DNA from: CAYWJA01 sp964458485
GTDB lineage: Bacteria > Patescibacteriota > Gracilibacteria > UM-FILTER-43-11
Reading direction: 5' to 3'
DNA length: 55,904 nt
Assembly (NCBI GenBank): GCA_964458485.1
Contig: CAYWJA010000008.1
Coordinates: 1-55,904 of the forward strand
Part shown: positions 25,450 through 34,378 of the stretch, piece after piece
How the letters are laid out: every line of letters starts with the position of its first letter
How positions within the stretch are numbered: position 1 is the stretch's first letter
Made by a program: the position numbers and the translations under genes
Notes under the pieces: generated by a model
What the model was told of the DNA's origin: nothing
What the model saw: only the letters and a program-made list of their open reading frames with translations
Databases searched by the model: none

Positions 25450-26658
25450 TTATGCGCCCCCAAACGCCAAATCCGATGACTGTAATATCGGAAGCATTAC
25501 AGAAATTACTAAAAATCCAACAGTACCACCAAGAATTACTATGATAATAGGTTCCATCAATCTTGAAAGATTTTTAACCATATCATCAAGTTCTTCCTCA
25601 TAATAATCAGCCAGTTTACCTGTAATCTGGTCAATTTGGGCAGTTTGTTCCGCTACGGTAATCATCCCAACCACCATGGCAGGGAAGTGCTCTGTGTCAT
25701 CTCTCATATTTTCCCCCATTGTAATACCTTGTTTTACATCTTCTGTAATCATTTGAATACGTTTTTCGTAAACAGGATTACCAACACTACCCGCTGTAAT
25801 TGAAAGGGCTTTTATAATAGATACACCACTATTAGTTAGAGTACCAAGACTGCGGCAGAATCGGGCTAAAGCAGTTTTTTTAATTAAAAGGCCAAAAACA
25901 GGTAACTTCATTATAATTTTTGTCCAAATCATTCCTCCTGACTCCGTCTTCTTCCACCACGACAAAGCAGCAATTAATCCCCCAATTGCAATTAATATCC
26001 ATATGCTATTTGGTATAGGCCCGGTTGAACTCACCATAAAATCACTCATATTAATAAGTAATGTTGTCATTCCGGGCAGTTCACTTCCCAGGCTATCAAA
26101 TACGTCTTTAATTTTCGGCATTACCATTGTCATAATCGCATACATGGCTGCAAAGAGAATTATCAGAATTGTAATAGGATAAATCATAGCGCCCTTAATC
26201 TTTTTAGTAAGCTGCGCAGATTTTTCGGTTTCTGTAGCTATTTGAAGTAATGTCTGATTCAAACGCCCGGTGGCTTCACCGGATTCCACCATACCAATCT
26301 GAGCTTTATTAAAGTATTTACTGTGGTTGCTTAATGCATCAGAAAAACTCGAACCATTTTCAATTTGTAGTGCAATATCTGCAATTATCTGTTTAAAGTG
26401 CATGTTTTCTGTTTGCTCCTCCATAATTTTTAATGCTTTTGTAAGAGCAATACCTGCATTAATCATTGTAGCCATTAGCCGGAAAAAGCTCACCTTGTCA
26501 TCATCTTTTATCGGGGTAAACTGCGACATGTATTGGTTTATGCTATCCATAAAATTAGCAGGCTTACCTGTTGTTTGTTTTACAGATACCTTTTTTTTCT
26601 CCGGAGTTTCATCCGAAGGGGCAGTTGTAGCGCCTATATGTAATGTTGATTGGCTCAT
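25450..26658 (-). CDS. pilC: Type IV pilus inner-membrane platform protein PilC/GspF
   Basis: 402 residues with two T2SSF domains, each with FRLMATMINAGIALTKALKIM or FCRSLGTLTNSGVSIIKALSI motifs, and three TM segments (ITILIILFAAMYAIMTMVMP; SIWILIAIGGLIAALSW; IIIVILGGTVGFLVISVMLPI). It forms the base on which the assembly ATPase acts. The N-terminus (first 40 residues) is a low-complexity extension. Second last gene of the operon. Confidence 0.95.
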   Translation of the reverse strand: MSQSTLHIGATTAPSDETPEKKKVSVKQTTGKPANFMDSINQYMSQFTPIKDDDKVSFFRLMATMINAGIALTKALKIMEEQTENMHFKQIIADIALQIENGSSFSDALSNHSKYFNKAQIGMVESGEATGRLNQTLLQIATETEKSAQLTKKIKGAMIYPITILIILFAAMYAIMTMVMPKIKDVFDSLGSELPGMTTLLINMSDFMVSSTGPIPNSIWILIAIGGLIAALSWWKKTESGGMIWTKIIMKLPVFGLLIKKTALARFCRSLGTLTNSGVSIIKALSITAGSVGNPVYEKRIQMITEDVKQGITMGENMRDDTEHFPAMVVGMITVAEQTAQIDQITGKLADYYEEELDDMVKNLSRLMEPIIIVILGGTVGFLVISVMLPILQSSDLAFGGA

Positions 26659-26662
26659 GGAT

Positions 26663-26742
26663 TAATTTTTAATTTATAGTTTTTAATTTTTATTGGATTT
26701 ATTAATTAGTTAAATAAAAACTAAAAAATAAAAACTAAAAAA
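26663..26742. repeat. Intercistronic palindrome, family B
   Basis: Left arm with ttatagtttttaatttttatt and right arm with aataaaaactaaaaaataa, around ttattaattagtt. It separates pilC from pilB. Confidence 0.6.
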
Positions 26743-26746
26743 TGTA

Positions 26747-28240
26747 CTATTGCGTAACCCGATAAACTTCCTCAATAGGAATAACTCCCTGCAGTGCTTT
26801 AATTAATCCATCCTGCTTAAGGGTAATCATTCCGGACTTCTTAGCTATATCCATTAATTCTGTATCAGCGGCATTTTTAAGTATCAATGCGCCGATATCG
26901 CGATTCATTTCCATAATTTCAAAAATACCGGTACGTCCTTTATTACCCGTGTTATCGCATGCATCACAACCTTTGCCTTTGGCAAATTGAAAATTTTCTA
27001 ATAATTTTGGATCTAAATGAGTTTCACTAACTCCCTCCAGCTCTTTTTTTACCTCTTCAATCACTTGTGCTTCCGGAGCATACAATTCTTTACATTTGTC
27101 GCATATTCTTCGTACCAAACGCTGAGCTATAATTCCGCGAATTGCAGATGCAATTAAAAATTCCTGAACACCCATATCCGTAATACGGGTCAGCGTACCA
27201 ACTGCACTATTTGTATGCACTGTAGAAAGCACTAAATGCCCTGTAAGAGCAGCTCTTATTGCTATATCAATAGTTTCCTGGTCACGAATTTCCCCAACCA
27301 TAATAATATCCGGATCCTGACGTAATGCAGTACGGAGGCCTGATGCAAAGTCATAATCAATATCCGGTTTTACCTGGCTTTGGCTTAGGCCATCCATCTG
27401 ATACTCCACAGGATCTTCAAATGTCATGATGTTTGACTCAACAACATTTAGCCTGTTTAAAGTTGAATATAATGTATTTGTTTTACCGCTACCAGTTGGG
27501 CCGGTAACTAAAATTACTCCATTGGGCAATTTAGTGAACCTTTCCATCTTTGCCAGATTCTCCCCCTGTATTCCTAATTCCGGAAGATCTAGTATTTTTT
27601 TTGATTTATCCTGAATACGACTTACAATTTTTTCTCCGTTTACTGTAGGCAGAGTTGAAACACGCAAATCCAGATTCTTACCATCTTCTGTAGTTATTTG
27701 CATACGTCCATCCTGCGGAACACGCTGTTCATCAATTTTTAGACCAGACATAATTTTAACTCTGGAAACAATTGCAGGATGAATATTAGGTGGATATTCG
27801 ATAACCAATCTAAGTACACCATCAACTCTGAATCTGATGCGTACAATTTTTTCCAGCGGTTCAATGTGTATATCACTGGCATTAATATTTGTTGCATAGG
27901 TAATCATATGCAGAACTATGTCAGGAATATTCCCGGCAATAATTGCATTTTGTAATAATTCCTTGGAATTACCATTATCTTTTTTTATTTCTACTGGTGC
28001 TGGTTTTGGGGCAGGTGCCTCTGCGGCAGGTTTGTCAGTTGGTTTATTATCCTTTTTTTCATCCTCGGGACGCACCTTTCGGCCTTGCTCAAGGCCAGCA
28101 TGTGCGTCCCCTACAGCGTCACCTGACGGCTTCGCTGTATCGCTTGGGGCTGCCACGGTCTCTTTTTTTTCCAAAACCGCTGTAGCGGATGCGCTATCTG
28201 GAGCAGGCGCCTGTGCTGTATCTTTTTGTGGTTCTGGCAT
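26747..28240 (-). CDS. pilB: Type IV pilus assembly ATPase PilB/GspE
   Basis: 497 residues from ATG 28240 (MPEPQKDTAQ); the extra 19 codons upstream lie in repeat sequence. An Ala/Pro/Lys-rich N-terminal tail replaces the usual MshEN domain. The ATPase core has Walker A GPTGSGKTNTLYS, Asp box TFEDPVEYQMDGLSQSQV, Walker B PDIIMVGEIRDQET, His box TGHLVLSTVHTN, and the zinc tetracysteine (CDKC, later CDAC). It powers pilus extension from the cytoplasm. The short N-terminus without MshEN is unusual for PilB. Confidence 0.95.
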   Translation of the reverse strand: MPEPQKDTAQAPAPDSASATAVLEKKETVAAPSDTAKPSGDAVGDAHAGLEQGRKVRPEDEKKDNKPTDKPAAEAPAPKPAPVEIKKDNGNSKELLQNAIIAGNIPDIVLHMITYATNINASDIHIEPLEKIVRIRFRVDGVLRLVIEYPPNIHPAIVSRVKIMSGLKIDEQRVPQDGRMQITTEDGKNLDLRVSTLPTVNGEKIVSRIQDKSKKILDLPELGIQGENLAKMERFTKLPNGVILVTGPTGSGKTNTLYSTLNRLNVVESNIMTFEDPVEYQMDGLSQSQVKPDIDYDFASGLRTALRQDPDIIMVGEIRDQETIDIAIRAALTGHLVLSTVHTNSAVGTLTRITDMGVQEFLIASAIRGIIAQRLVRRICDKCKELYAPEAQVIEEVKKELEGVSETHLDPKLLENFQFAKGKGCDACDNTGNKGRTGIFEIMEMNRDIGALILKNAADTELMDIAKKSGMITLKQDGLIKALQGVIPIEEVYRVTQ

Positions 28241-28245
28241 TAATA

Positions 28246-28334
28246 GTTCTGTCGTGCTGTCGTGCTGTCGTGCTTTAGTCCTAATGTAGTAGAGCACTAC
28301 AGGACTACAGCACTAAAGTACTACAGCACTAAAA
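28246..28334. repeat. Intercistronic repeat, family D (agcactacagcactaaag words)
   Basis: gtcgtgctgtcgtgctg on the left faces gactacagcactaaag on the right, forming an imperfect hairpin. Related tracts occur at 34305-34340 and 41252-41344. It lies between pilB and the pilO-like gene. Confidence 0.6.
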
Positions 28335-29054
28335 TTATCGCGAATAAGCGTTAAGCTGTACATTAAAATCTACTCCCAAATCCTTTCCTGTTTTATCAAC
28401 ACCTCTGTATCGAAGTGAAATATTAGTTATTTCCATTAATCTGATATGTTCTGATATTGCCGGATCAAGGCTGCCAGACAAATTAACTAAGCCAAGGAAG
28501 CGATGAAAATTTGTCTCACTTGTATGAATAGATGTCCGGAATGGCAGTACTGTATATCCATTTTCTTTTTTAGATTTCTGGAATGAAATTGAAGTAAATT
28601 CGAATGGGGGATATGAAGTATTTAAATGTGTAGCGAAATTTTCCAATAGTCTGATAACTGCAAGCTTTTCAGGGGTTTTAGGAAAAACATTATTTAAAAC
28701 AATTTGTTCAGCCTGATACTCTTTGTCATAAGCAGCTTTATGATTACTTTTTTTCTTTTCAAGATCAGCTAATGTTATTTTGTAATTAGCAGTTTGTTTT
28801 TCAATATTGCTGATTTTTCCTTCAAACCCGACATATGCAAGCATTTGTGGATAAAAGAATAAGAAGGAATATACTGCCAAAAGCACACCAGCTACTCCTA
28901 AGTAAATCGTACTTTGTTTCACATTTTTTTTCTTAACCTCAGGATTATCAGGTTTTTTTCCTTTGTCTAAGGGGGCATTAAAAATATTAGTACTTTTAGC
29001 TGCATCATCTGCAGGTTTTGCAGATTTACCTGATTGTATATTTGTAGGAATCAT
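28335..29054 (-). CDS. PilO-like pilus assembly protein
   Basis: 239 residues. Cytoplasmic N-terminus of about 45 residues rich in Lys, one TM (TIYLGVAGVLLAVYSFLFFYP), a coiled coil (EGKISNIEKQTANYKITLADLEKKKSN), then a ferredoxin-like domain (VFPKTPEKLAVIRLLENFATH, PFEFTSISFQ). This is the PilO plan: an inner-membrane alignment protein linking the platform to the outer parts. Position in the operon supports it. Confidence 0.8.
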   Translation of the reverse strand: MIPTNIQSGKSAKPADDAAKSTNIFNAPLDKGKKPDNPEVKKKNVKQSTIYLGVAGVLLAVYSFLFFYPQMLAYVGFEGKISNIEKQTANYKITLADLEKKKSNHKAAYDKEYQAEQIVLNNVFPKTPEKLAVIRLLENFATHLNTSYPPFEFTSISFQKSKKENGYTVLPFRTSIHTSETNFHRFLGLVNLSGSLDPAISEHIRLMEITNISLRYRGVDKTGKDLGVDFNVQLNAYSR

Positions 29055-29065
29055 GATTTAATTAT

Positions 29066-29145
29066 TAGGTTGTAGGTTGTAGCTTCTTAGCTTTTTAGGC
29101 CTAATTAATACCTAAGAAGCTACAAGCTAATAAGCTAAAAAGCTA
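29066..29145. repeat. Intercistronic palindrome (tgtagcttcttag words)
   Basis: TGTAGCTTCTTAG pairs with CTAAGAAGCTACA (right arm about 29112-29124), around ggcctaattaatac, with a further agctaataagctaaaaagct tail. It lies just after the PilN/O-like gene stop. Confidence 0.65.
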
Positions 29146-30552
29146 TTTTTTAGTAGTCTGTTTTGTATATAAAGTAATTGAAAAATTAGATTTGTATCGG
29201 CCTGTAGTTTTATCTAATGTTTTAGCATATGATTGGAATTCCTGAAGATTGTAAAAATAAGGCTTTGTGGTATCTGTAGGATCTTTTTTATTTTTTGGAT
29301 AATACAGAAAAGCTTCTTCAAGTTCCGCCATCTTAGTAAGATTTTTCCCCAAAGGATCACTTAGTGTCCCGCTTACAGTCAATTTTCCGCTTTTAACATC
29401 ATAAGAGTAATTATTATATTGAACATATTTTGCGAGAGCATTTTTTTCGTAAACAGATTCTGTCACTCTGTTCAATTTTTTATTTAAATCGGTCCAATCC
29501 ATTCGGTTTTTTACAATTTTATCCACAGTTTGCTCGTAATTATCTTTATAACCGTCCATGTATAGCTTAATTGCTTTGTTGATTTTCTTTTCCTCTTCTT
29601 TCTTTTTTTCCAATTCGCCTGCAGCCTTTTTTAAACGAATAGCGTAATTCTCTTTACCAGCTAACTTCAATACATGATTATTTTTATCGATATTGAAGAT
29701 GTAAAAAAAGCCGGCACTGATCAATATAAAAACAAGTGTAAAACGCAGGAATAAATTAGCGAATTTTAAAAGATTATGGGCATCTCCTATTTCTTTTTTC
29801 TTTTCCTCCTTCTTTTCCTCTTTGGCTTTATCGGTTTGGGAAACAATAGTATCTATAATTGATTCAGCAGGTTTCTCTTCAGCATCTTTTTTAAATAATT
29901 TGGTAAACATATTCCCTTTATTTGCTGGGTGTTCAGCTTGTTCTGCAGGTTTTTCTTCTGGCTGCTCATTTTCTTTGGTAACGGGTTGCGCATCAGCACT
30001 TTCATCTGTACCAACCCCAATTGGATCCCCAATTGGATCCCCAACTGGATCCCCAACTGGATCCCCAACTGGATCCTCTATTGGTTTTTTTCCTTTCTTT
30101 TTACTAAATAATTTCTCAAAAAATCCTGGCTTGTATTCACCAATACTTTCTCCCTCAGGTGTAGAGGTTGTGATTAAGGTTTTATAATCAACATCCTGAG
30201 CCTCTGCAGCTAATGTAAGTGCTTTAAGTGCAATATTATGATTCCATTCTAGAGCCAAAAGCTCATTCGACTTTTCAATCACTTCACTCCATTTCTCCTC
30301 CTTAAGCAGAGTTTTTATTGTAGATATTAGATCTTTTATTTTTGCTGAATTTTGTTTTTTTAGCTCTTTTTCTTCAGCTTTAGCTATTTTTTCCAGCATA
30401 TGCTCAGCTAAATGATTGTCGGGAGCTAATTCTTTGATTTGGGATGCAGTTTGTTTTGCATCTTCAAATTTATCTTCCTTAAAAGCAAGTTTAAGATCAT
30501 CTTCCAGCTTTTTAATTTGTTCAGCATTTTGATTTGTATTTTCTTCAGGCAT
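29143..30552 (-). CDS. Pilus operon protein, TPR-like N-terminus with PilN/PilO-like periplasmic part
   Basis: 469 residues. The N-terminal 120 residues form Lys/Glu-rich helical repeats (KEDKFEDAKQTASQIKELAPDN, KEEKWSEVIEKSNELLALEWN) like TPRs. Then comes a low-complexity linker with GDPVGDPVGDPVGDPIGDPI made by a 12-bp DNA repeat (about 30005-30075), one TM (FLRFTLVFILISAGFFYIF), a long coiled coil and a small C-terminal domain. Topology matches PilN/PilO but with a large cytoplasmic part that may replace PilM contacts. First gene of the operon in this window; no pilM or pilQ is seen. Confidence 0.65.
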   Translation of the reverse strand: MPEENTNQNAEQIKKLEDDLKLAFKEDKFEDAKQTASQIKELAPDNHLAEHMLEKIAKAEEKELKKQNSAKIKDLISTIKTLLKEEKWSEVIEKSNELLALEWNHNIALKALTLAAEAQDVDYKTLITTSTPEGESIGEYKPGFFEKLFSKKKGKKPIEDPVGDPVGDPVGDPIGDPIGVGTDESADAQPVTKENEQPEEKPAEQAEHPANKGNMFTKLFKKDAEEKPAESIIDTIVSQTDKAKEEKKEEKKKEIGDAHNLLKFANLFLRFTLVFILISAGFFYIFNIDKNNHVLKLAGKENYAIRLKKAAGELEKKKEEEKKINKAIKLYMDGYKDNYEQTVDKIVKNRMDWTDLNKKLNRVTESVYEKNALAKYVQYNNYSYDVKSGKLTVSGTLSDPLGKNLTKMAELEEAFLYYPKNKKDPTDTTKPYFYNLQEFQSYAKTLDKTTGRYKSNFSITLYTKQTTKK

Positions 30553-30619
30553 GGGGTTTTTATTAAAGATATCTTAATATTATAACAAATTTAAGACTGA
30601 AAAGCAAGGACAATATGGA

Positions 30620-30715
30620 AGATATCCAAACATCCAGATGTCCGAACTTACAAACGCTAGCTAATTAATATAATAAGGTTTGTACGTTTGGTAATTCTGG
30701 GATTTGGAGGTCTTT
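30620..30715. repeat. Intergenic palindrome, family C
   Basis: ccaaacatccagatgtccgaacttacaaacg on the left and gtttgtacgtttggtaattctggg on the right, around ctagctaattaat. It carries the same words as 9690-9836. It lies in the divergent gap between the pilus operon and the GH16-GH114 gene. Confidence 0.6.
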
Positions 30716-30804
30716 GTAAAAAATACGTTTAGAATTAAATTTAATTATTGAAGTAATAAAATTTGTGCTATTATCATCCTCCTTACCTCACTTACTAAAA
30801 AATC

Positions 30805-33225
30805 ATGCCTAAATTCATAAAATTACTACCAATAATCGCAATAATTAGTCTTGCCTTCGTACTAAATGCAGACGCGGCAAATAGAACAATAAATTTTTCA
30901 GGTTATGCATGGAATGTAAAAGCCAGCAATAACGATACTCACCGCATGGGCCCTGGTAATAATTTATGGAATGGAGACAGTAATGCTGTTTCTGTGGATA
31001 ATCAGGGGAAACTACATCTAAAGGTAACTAATAAAAATAATAAGTGGTATTCATCTGAAGTTTACCTTTCAAGTTCACTCGGATATGGTAAATACAGCTG
31101 GACGATTGATAGCGGCGCTAAAAATGTAGATACTAATTTAGTGGTTGGTTTATTTTTGTACCAAGATGATACACACGAACTTGATATAGAGTTCACAGAC
31201 TGGAAATTTAATGGCGGTTGGGATTATCACTATGCGGTACAGCCTTATTATGTTTCGGGAAATTCAAGAAGTAAATTTTTCCCATTTACGTCCGAGCCGG
31301 CCACTTATGTAATTGATTGGCAGCCAAATCAGATCATTTTTTATGGAGAGCAAAATGGAACACAGGTTGAAAAATGGACATATACTGGGGCAAATAATTT
31401 CACACCAGGCAAAGAATTCGTTGATATTAACTTCTGGATGAACGGAGCTTCGCCCCCATCTGATAACAGAGAACATGAATTAATTGTTAGCGATTTTACT
31501 TTTACTCCATACGGGCAGTCTAGCAGTTCTTCTTCTGGTGGTGGATCAAGTAGTAGCTCTAGCAGTGGTGGATCATCTAGCTCTTCGTCTGGTGGTGCAG
31601 CTACATGGTGGAAGCCAAGTGTAAAGTCAACATGGGATATTCAATTTAAAACACCAATTAATAAAAATATAAATGTAGATGTAATTGATCTCGATCTTTT
31701 TGATACAAGTGCATCAACTGTAACTGAATTCCATAATAAAGGTACAAAAGTACTTTGTTATATAAATGCAGGAGCATGGGAAAATTGGCGATCAGATAAG
31801 GGTCAATTCCCATCATCTGCTCTTGGCAATGATTATACTGGCTGGCCAGGGGAAAAATGGCTGGATATTCGCCAAATAGATAAGCTTGCACCTATAATGC
31901 GTGCACGCCTTGATTCATGTAAGCAAAAAGGTTTTGATGGTGTGGATTTCGACAATGTAAATGGGTATCAAAACAGCACAGGTTTTCCGCTTACAGCAAG
32001 TGATCAGCTTACTTATAATAAATGGCTGGCAAACGAAGCACATAAAAGAGGGCTTGCTGCTGGCTTAAAAAATGATGGTAATCAAGTTAGCAGTCTTGTT
32101 TCAGATTTTGATTTTGTAGTGGTCGAAAGTTGCTATAAATACAGCGAATGTAATTTATATAGCCCCTTTGTAAGTGCTAGCAAACCGGTTTTTATGATCG
32201 AATATTCGGATTTAGGAATAACAACAGATGATTTTTGTCCGACAGCTAAGCAGTATAATTTTAATGGAATATTAAAAAAGCAAGCTCTTGATAGCTTTAG
32301 GCAGGATTGTTCATCTGTAAGTAGCAGTTCGAGTAGTTCTTCATCATCCGGCGGAGGGGGGTCTAGCTCCGGTGGTGGTAGCTCATCTAGCTCATCATCT
32401 ACATCATCTGGAGGAGGGTCTAGTTCGAGTTCGTCTGGTGGATCTAGCAGTAGCTCGAGTGGCAGTTCTTCTTCCAGCTCCTCAGGTGGATCAAGTTCCA
32501 GCTCTTCTGGTTCAGGATCTTCGAGTAGCTCAGGAAGTTCTTCGTCTGGAAGCTCGAGTAGTAGCTCTTCTAGCTCAGGATCTGGTAGTAGCTCAAGCTC
32601 TACATCCGGCGGAGGTGGCGGTGGGGGATTTTCACCATCCTTCCACTATTACATGGATATGGAAACCGGTAAGTTTACCAGTAATCCATGGGCTAAAAAA
32701 CCAACGAAATTTGAGCCAGAAGTAGAAGAGGGGTTATTTACAGATGTATCCAAAAGATTTCATAAATATGAAGCAATAAAATATGTAAAAGAGAAGGGGA
32801 TTGTGCATGGTTACTTTGATGGCACTTTTAGGCCTTATAACAACATTAATCGCGCAGAATTTATTAAAATTTTGATAAAATCTAAGTTCAAAGATTCAGA
32901 AATAGATAGTTGTATGAGTTATTCATTCAGAGATGTGTCATTATCCGCCTGGTATGCACCTTATGTATGTGTAGCCAAGGCCAATAACATTATTAGCGGT
33001 TACCCAGACGGCACCTTTGGGCCAAGTAAAACAATTAATTTTGCTGAGACTGCAAAGATAGTTGTACATACATTAGATTATTCAGTTGGCTCAGATTACA
33101 TTTGGTACAGGCCGTACATAAATATATTAAAATCCAAAAATGCCATGCCAATTACAGTACAATCAGCAGGTCAAAACATTACGCGTGGTGAAATGGCAGA
33201 GATTATTTGGGGGTTGATGAGGTAG
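30805..33225 (+). CDS. Secreted GH16-like + GH114-like + SLH surface glycoside hydrolase
   Basis: 806 residues. Signal peptide 1-24 (ending NADA). Residues 25-235: GH16-like jelly roll with the catalytic motif ELDIEF (Glu125, Asp127, Glu129). A Ser/Gly linker follows. Residues about 270-490: GH114-like barrel (NVDVIDLDLFDTSAS, GTKVLCYINAGAWENWR, KGFDGVDFDNVNGY), the fold of endo-alpha-1,4-polygalactosaminidases. A Ser/Gly linker of about 130 residues, then three SLH units (GIVHGYFDGTFRPYNNINRAEF, NIISGYPDGTFGPSKTIN, ITRGEMAEIIWGL). Likely a wall-anchored enzyme attacking beta-glucans and galactosamine-rich polysaccharides on a host or in biofilm. The two-enzyme plus SLH architecture is unusual. 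A short leader is likely. Confidence 0.88.
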   Translation: MPKFIKLLPIIAIISLAFVLNADAANRTINFSGYAWNVKASNNDTHRMGPGNNLWNGDSNAVSVDNQGKLHLKVTNKNNKWYSSEVYLSSSLGYGKYSWTIDSGAKNVDTNLVVGLFLYQDDTHELDIEFTDWKFNGGWDYHYAVQPYYVSGNSRSKFFPFTSEPATYVIDWQPNQIIFYGEQNGTQVEKWTYTGANNFTPGKEFVDINFWMNGASPPSDNREHELIVSDFTFTPYGQSSSSSSGGGSSSSSSSGGSSSSSSGGAATWWKPSVKSTWDIQFKTPINKNINVDVIDLDLFDTSASTVTEFHNKGTKVLCYINAGAWENWRSDKGQFPSSALGNDYTGWPGEKWLDIRQIDKLAPIMRARLDSCKQKGFDGVDFDNVNGYQNSTGFPLTASDQLTYNKWLANEAHKRGLAAGLKNDGNQVSSLVSDFDFVVVESCYKYSECNLYSPFVSASKPVFMIEYSDLGITTDDFCPTAKQYNFNGILKKQALDSFRQDCSSVSSSSSSSSSSGGGGSSSGGGSSSSSSSTSSGGGSSSSSSGGSSSSSSGSSSSSSSGGSSSSSSGSGSSSSSGSSSSGSSSSSSSSSGSGSSSSSTSGGGGGGGFSPSFHYYMDMETGKFTSNPWAKKPTKFEPEVEEGLFTDVSKRFHKYEAIKYVKEKGIVHGYFDGTFRPYNNINRAEFIKILIKSKFKDSEIDSCMSYSFRDVSLSAWYAPYVCVAKANNIISGYPDGTFGPSKTINFAETAKIVVHTLDYSVGSDYIWYRPYINILKSKNAMPITVQSAGQNITRGEMAEIIWGLMR

Positions 33226-33239
33226 TGCAGGCTTACAAT

Positions 33240-33422
33240 TTGTCATCCTGAACTTGATTCAGGATCCACATAGTGAAGTAATGGGTATTTTGCTAATAAA
33301 CTAATTATCCTATTTACTGATATTGCGAAAATATTCGCATATTCAGCATATCTGATTATATGTAAATGAGTAGTAAGTCGATTTACTAATCACATGGATC
33401 CTGAATCAAGTTCAGGATGACA
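33240..33422. repeat. Long inverted repeat (cctgaacttgattcaggatcc type)
   Basis: TGTCATCCTGAACTTGATTC at about 33241-33260, continuing AGGATCCA, is matched by the reverse complement at about 33393-33422. Each arm is itself palindromic. The 120-bp loop is AT-rich. Sequences of this type are common dispersed repeats in unrelated bacteria. Confidence 0.8.
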
Positions 33423-33480
33423 AAACGGTATCAAGCCCAATATGACAATGGGTAACACAACTCATACTTCAGACAACCAA

Positions 33481-33515
33481 AAAAAGCCACCACTTTTTAC
33501 AGCAATGGCTTTTTA
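33481..33515. terminator. Bidirectional terminator between convergent genes
   Basis: AAAAAGCCA (33481-33489) pairs with TGGCTTTTT (33506-33514). It lies between the convergent glycosidase gene and the 230-residue gene. Confidence 0.85.
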
Positions 33516-33531
33516 GTTTTATTATTATAAT

Positions 33532-34224
33532 TTAAGCCTCAGTTGCAGATGCATTTTCCTCAACTTCCTCTTCCTCAACTTTTCTGAATACAGGTTCAAC
33601 CCCTTCTGTATATTCTGGATCAACAACTTCAATTGATACAGGAGTACCTAAATTTCCGCCTCCAAACATAAATTTAACATTTTGAGCTATAGAAATTTTC
33701 TCGTTTAGTGCTATATATCGCAATAAACCAGGTGATACATCAGTATTAGTTGAAGTAAGCATCATTATTGCAGTTCCAGGCATAGAACCTTTTTTATAAT
33801 GATCATCTTCAGTGCCTTCAGGTTTATATCCTTCAGGGAATTCAGCTACATAATGCCCCTCTATTCTAAATATATGAATAGAGTTTTGTGTATTTATGGT
33901 TACTATACTTTTAGGGGGCAATGTGTGTAATATTTCTTCCATTGTCTTTTTCGAAGGTGCATCTTTAAGTTTTTCTAATATTTCCTTGAGCCCTGTTAAA
34001 TCACCAATTTCCTGAGGTCCTGCTATCATTGTTGATTGATCTAAAAATGCTGGCTTAGCAGCTTCCTCTTGACCACCAAGTGCCTGTCCTGCAAGCGATC
34101 TAGTGTCTACCTCTATAGTTTTCGCATCTTCTAGTGGGCCTTTAGGTGTTTCATCTGCACCCTCAGGTGCATCAAAACCAGGTTCAGATTGACCTTTATC
34201 ATCTTTATTATCTATATTTCCCAT
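33532..34224 (-). CDS. Hypothetical acidic protein
   Basis: 230 residues. Disordered acidic N-terminus (about 65 residues), a central folded part (GDLTGLKEILEKLKDAP, LPPKSIVTINTQNSIHIFRIEGHYVAEFPEGY, GTAIMMLTSTNTDVSPGLLRYIALNEKISIAQN) that looks beta-rich, and an acidic tail. No signal peptide. No family recognised. Downstream of the subtilase gene on the same strand. Confidence 0.65.
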   Translation of the reverse strand: MGNIDNKDDKGQSEPGFDAPEGADETPKGPLEDAKTIEVDTRSLAGQALGGQEEAAKPAFLDQSTMIAGPQEIGDLTGLKEILEKLKDAPSKKTMEEILHTLPPKSIVTINTQNSIHIFRIEGHYVAEFPEGYKPEGTEDDHYKKGSMPGTAIMMLTSTNTDVSPGLLRYIALNEKISIAQNVKFMFGGGNLGTPVSIEVVDPEYTEGVEPVFRKVEEEEVEENASATEA

Positions 34225-34304
34225 AACTTTATAGGTTAAAATTTAAATTGGTGTTTAATGTACATCAATTTTATTATATTGTCAAGGTTTTTTTCGATTA
34301 CAAA

Positions 34305-34340
34305 AATAGCACTAAAGCACTACAGCACTAAAGCACTTAT
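34305..34340. repeat. Family D tract (gcactaaagcactacagcac words)
   Basis: Tandem agcactaaagcactacagc units downstream of the subtilase gene, directly joined to the 40-bp 3' motif at 34337-34376. Confidence 0.6.
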
Positions 34341-34376
34341 AAAAAGCATAAGTACAGCTCCAACATCAGGCAATGC
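34337..34376 (-). repeat. 40-bp 3' motif, copy 1 (after subtilase gene)
   Basis: On the minus strand this reads gcattgcctgatgttgg and on to atgctttttataa. It is closely related to 41345-41381 and 43381-43420, each lying just after the stop of a minus-strand gene. One frame of all three encodes LPDxxAVxMLF. Confidence 0.75.
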
Positions 34377-34378
34377 AA

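Noticed and set aside
27918..28289. 123-residue plus-strand frame opposite the pilB N-terminus
   Set aside because: A shadow of the Ala/Pro-rich tail of PilB.
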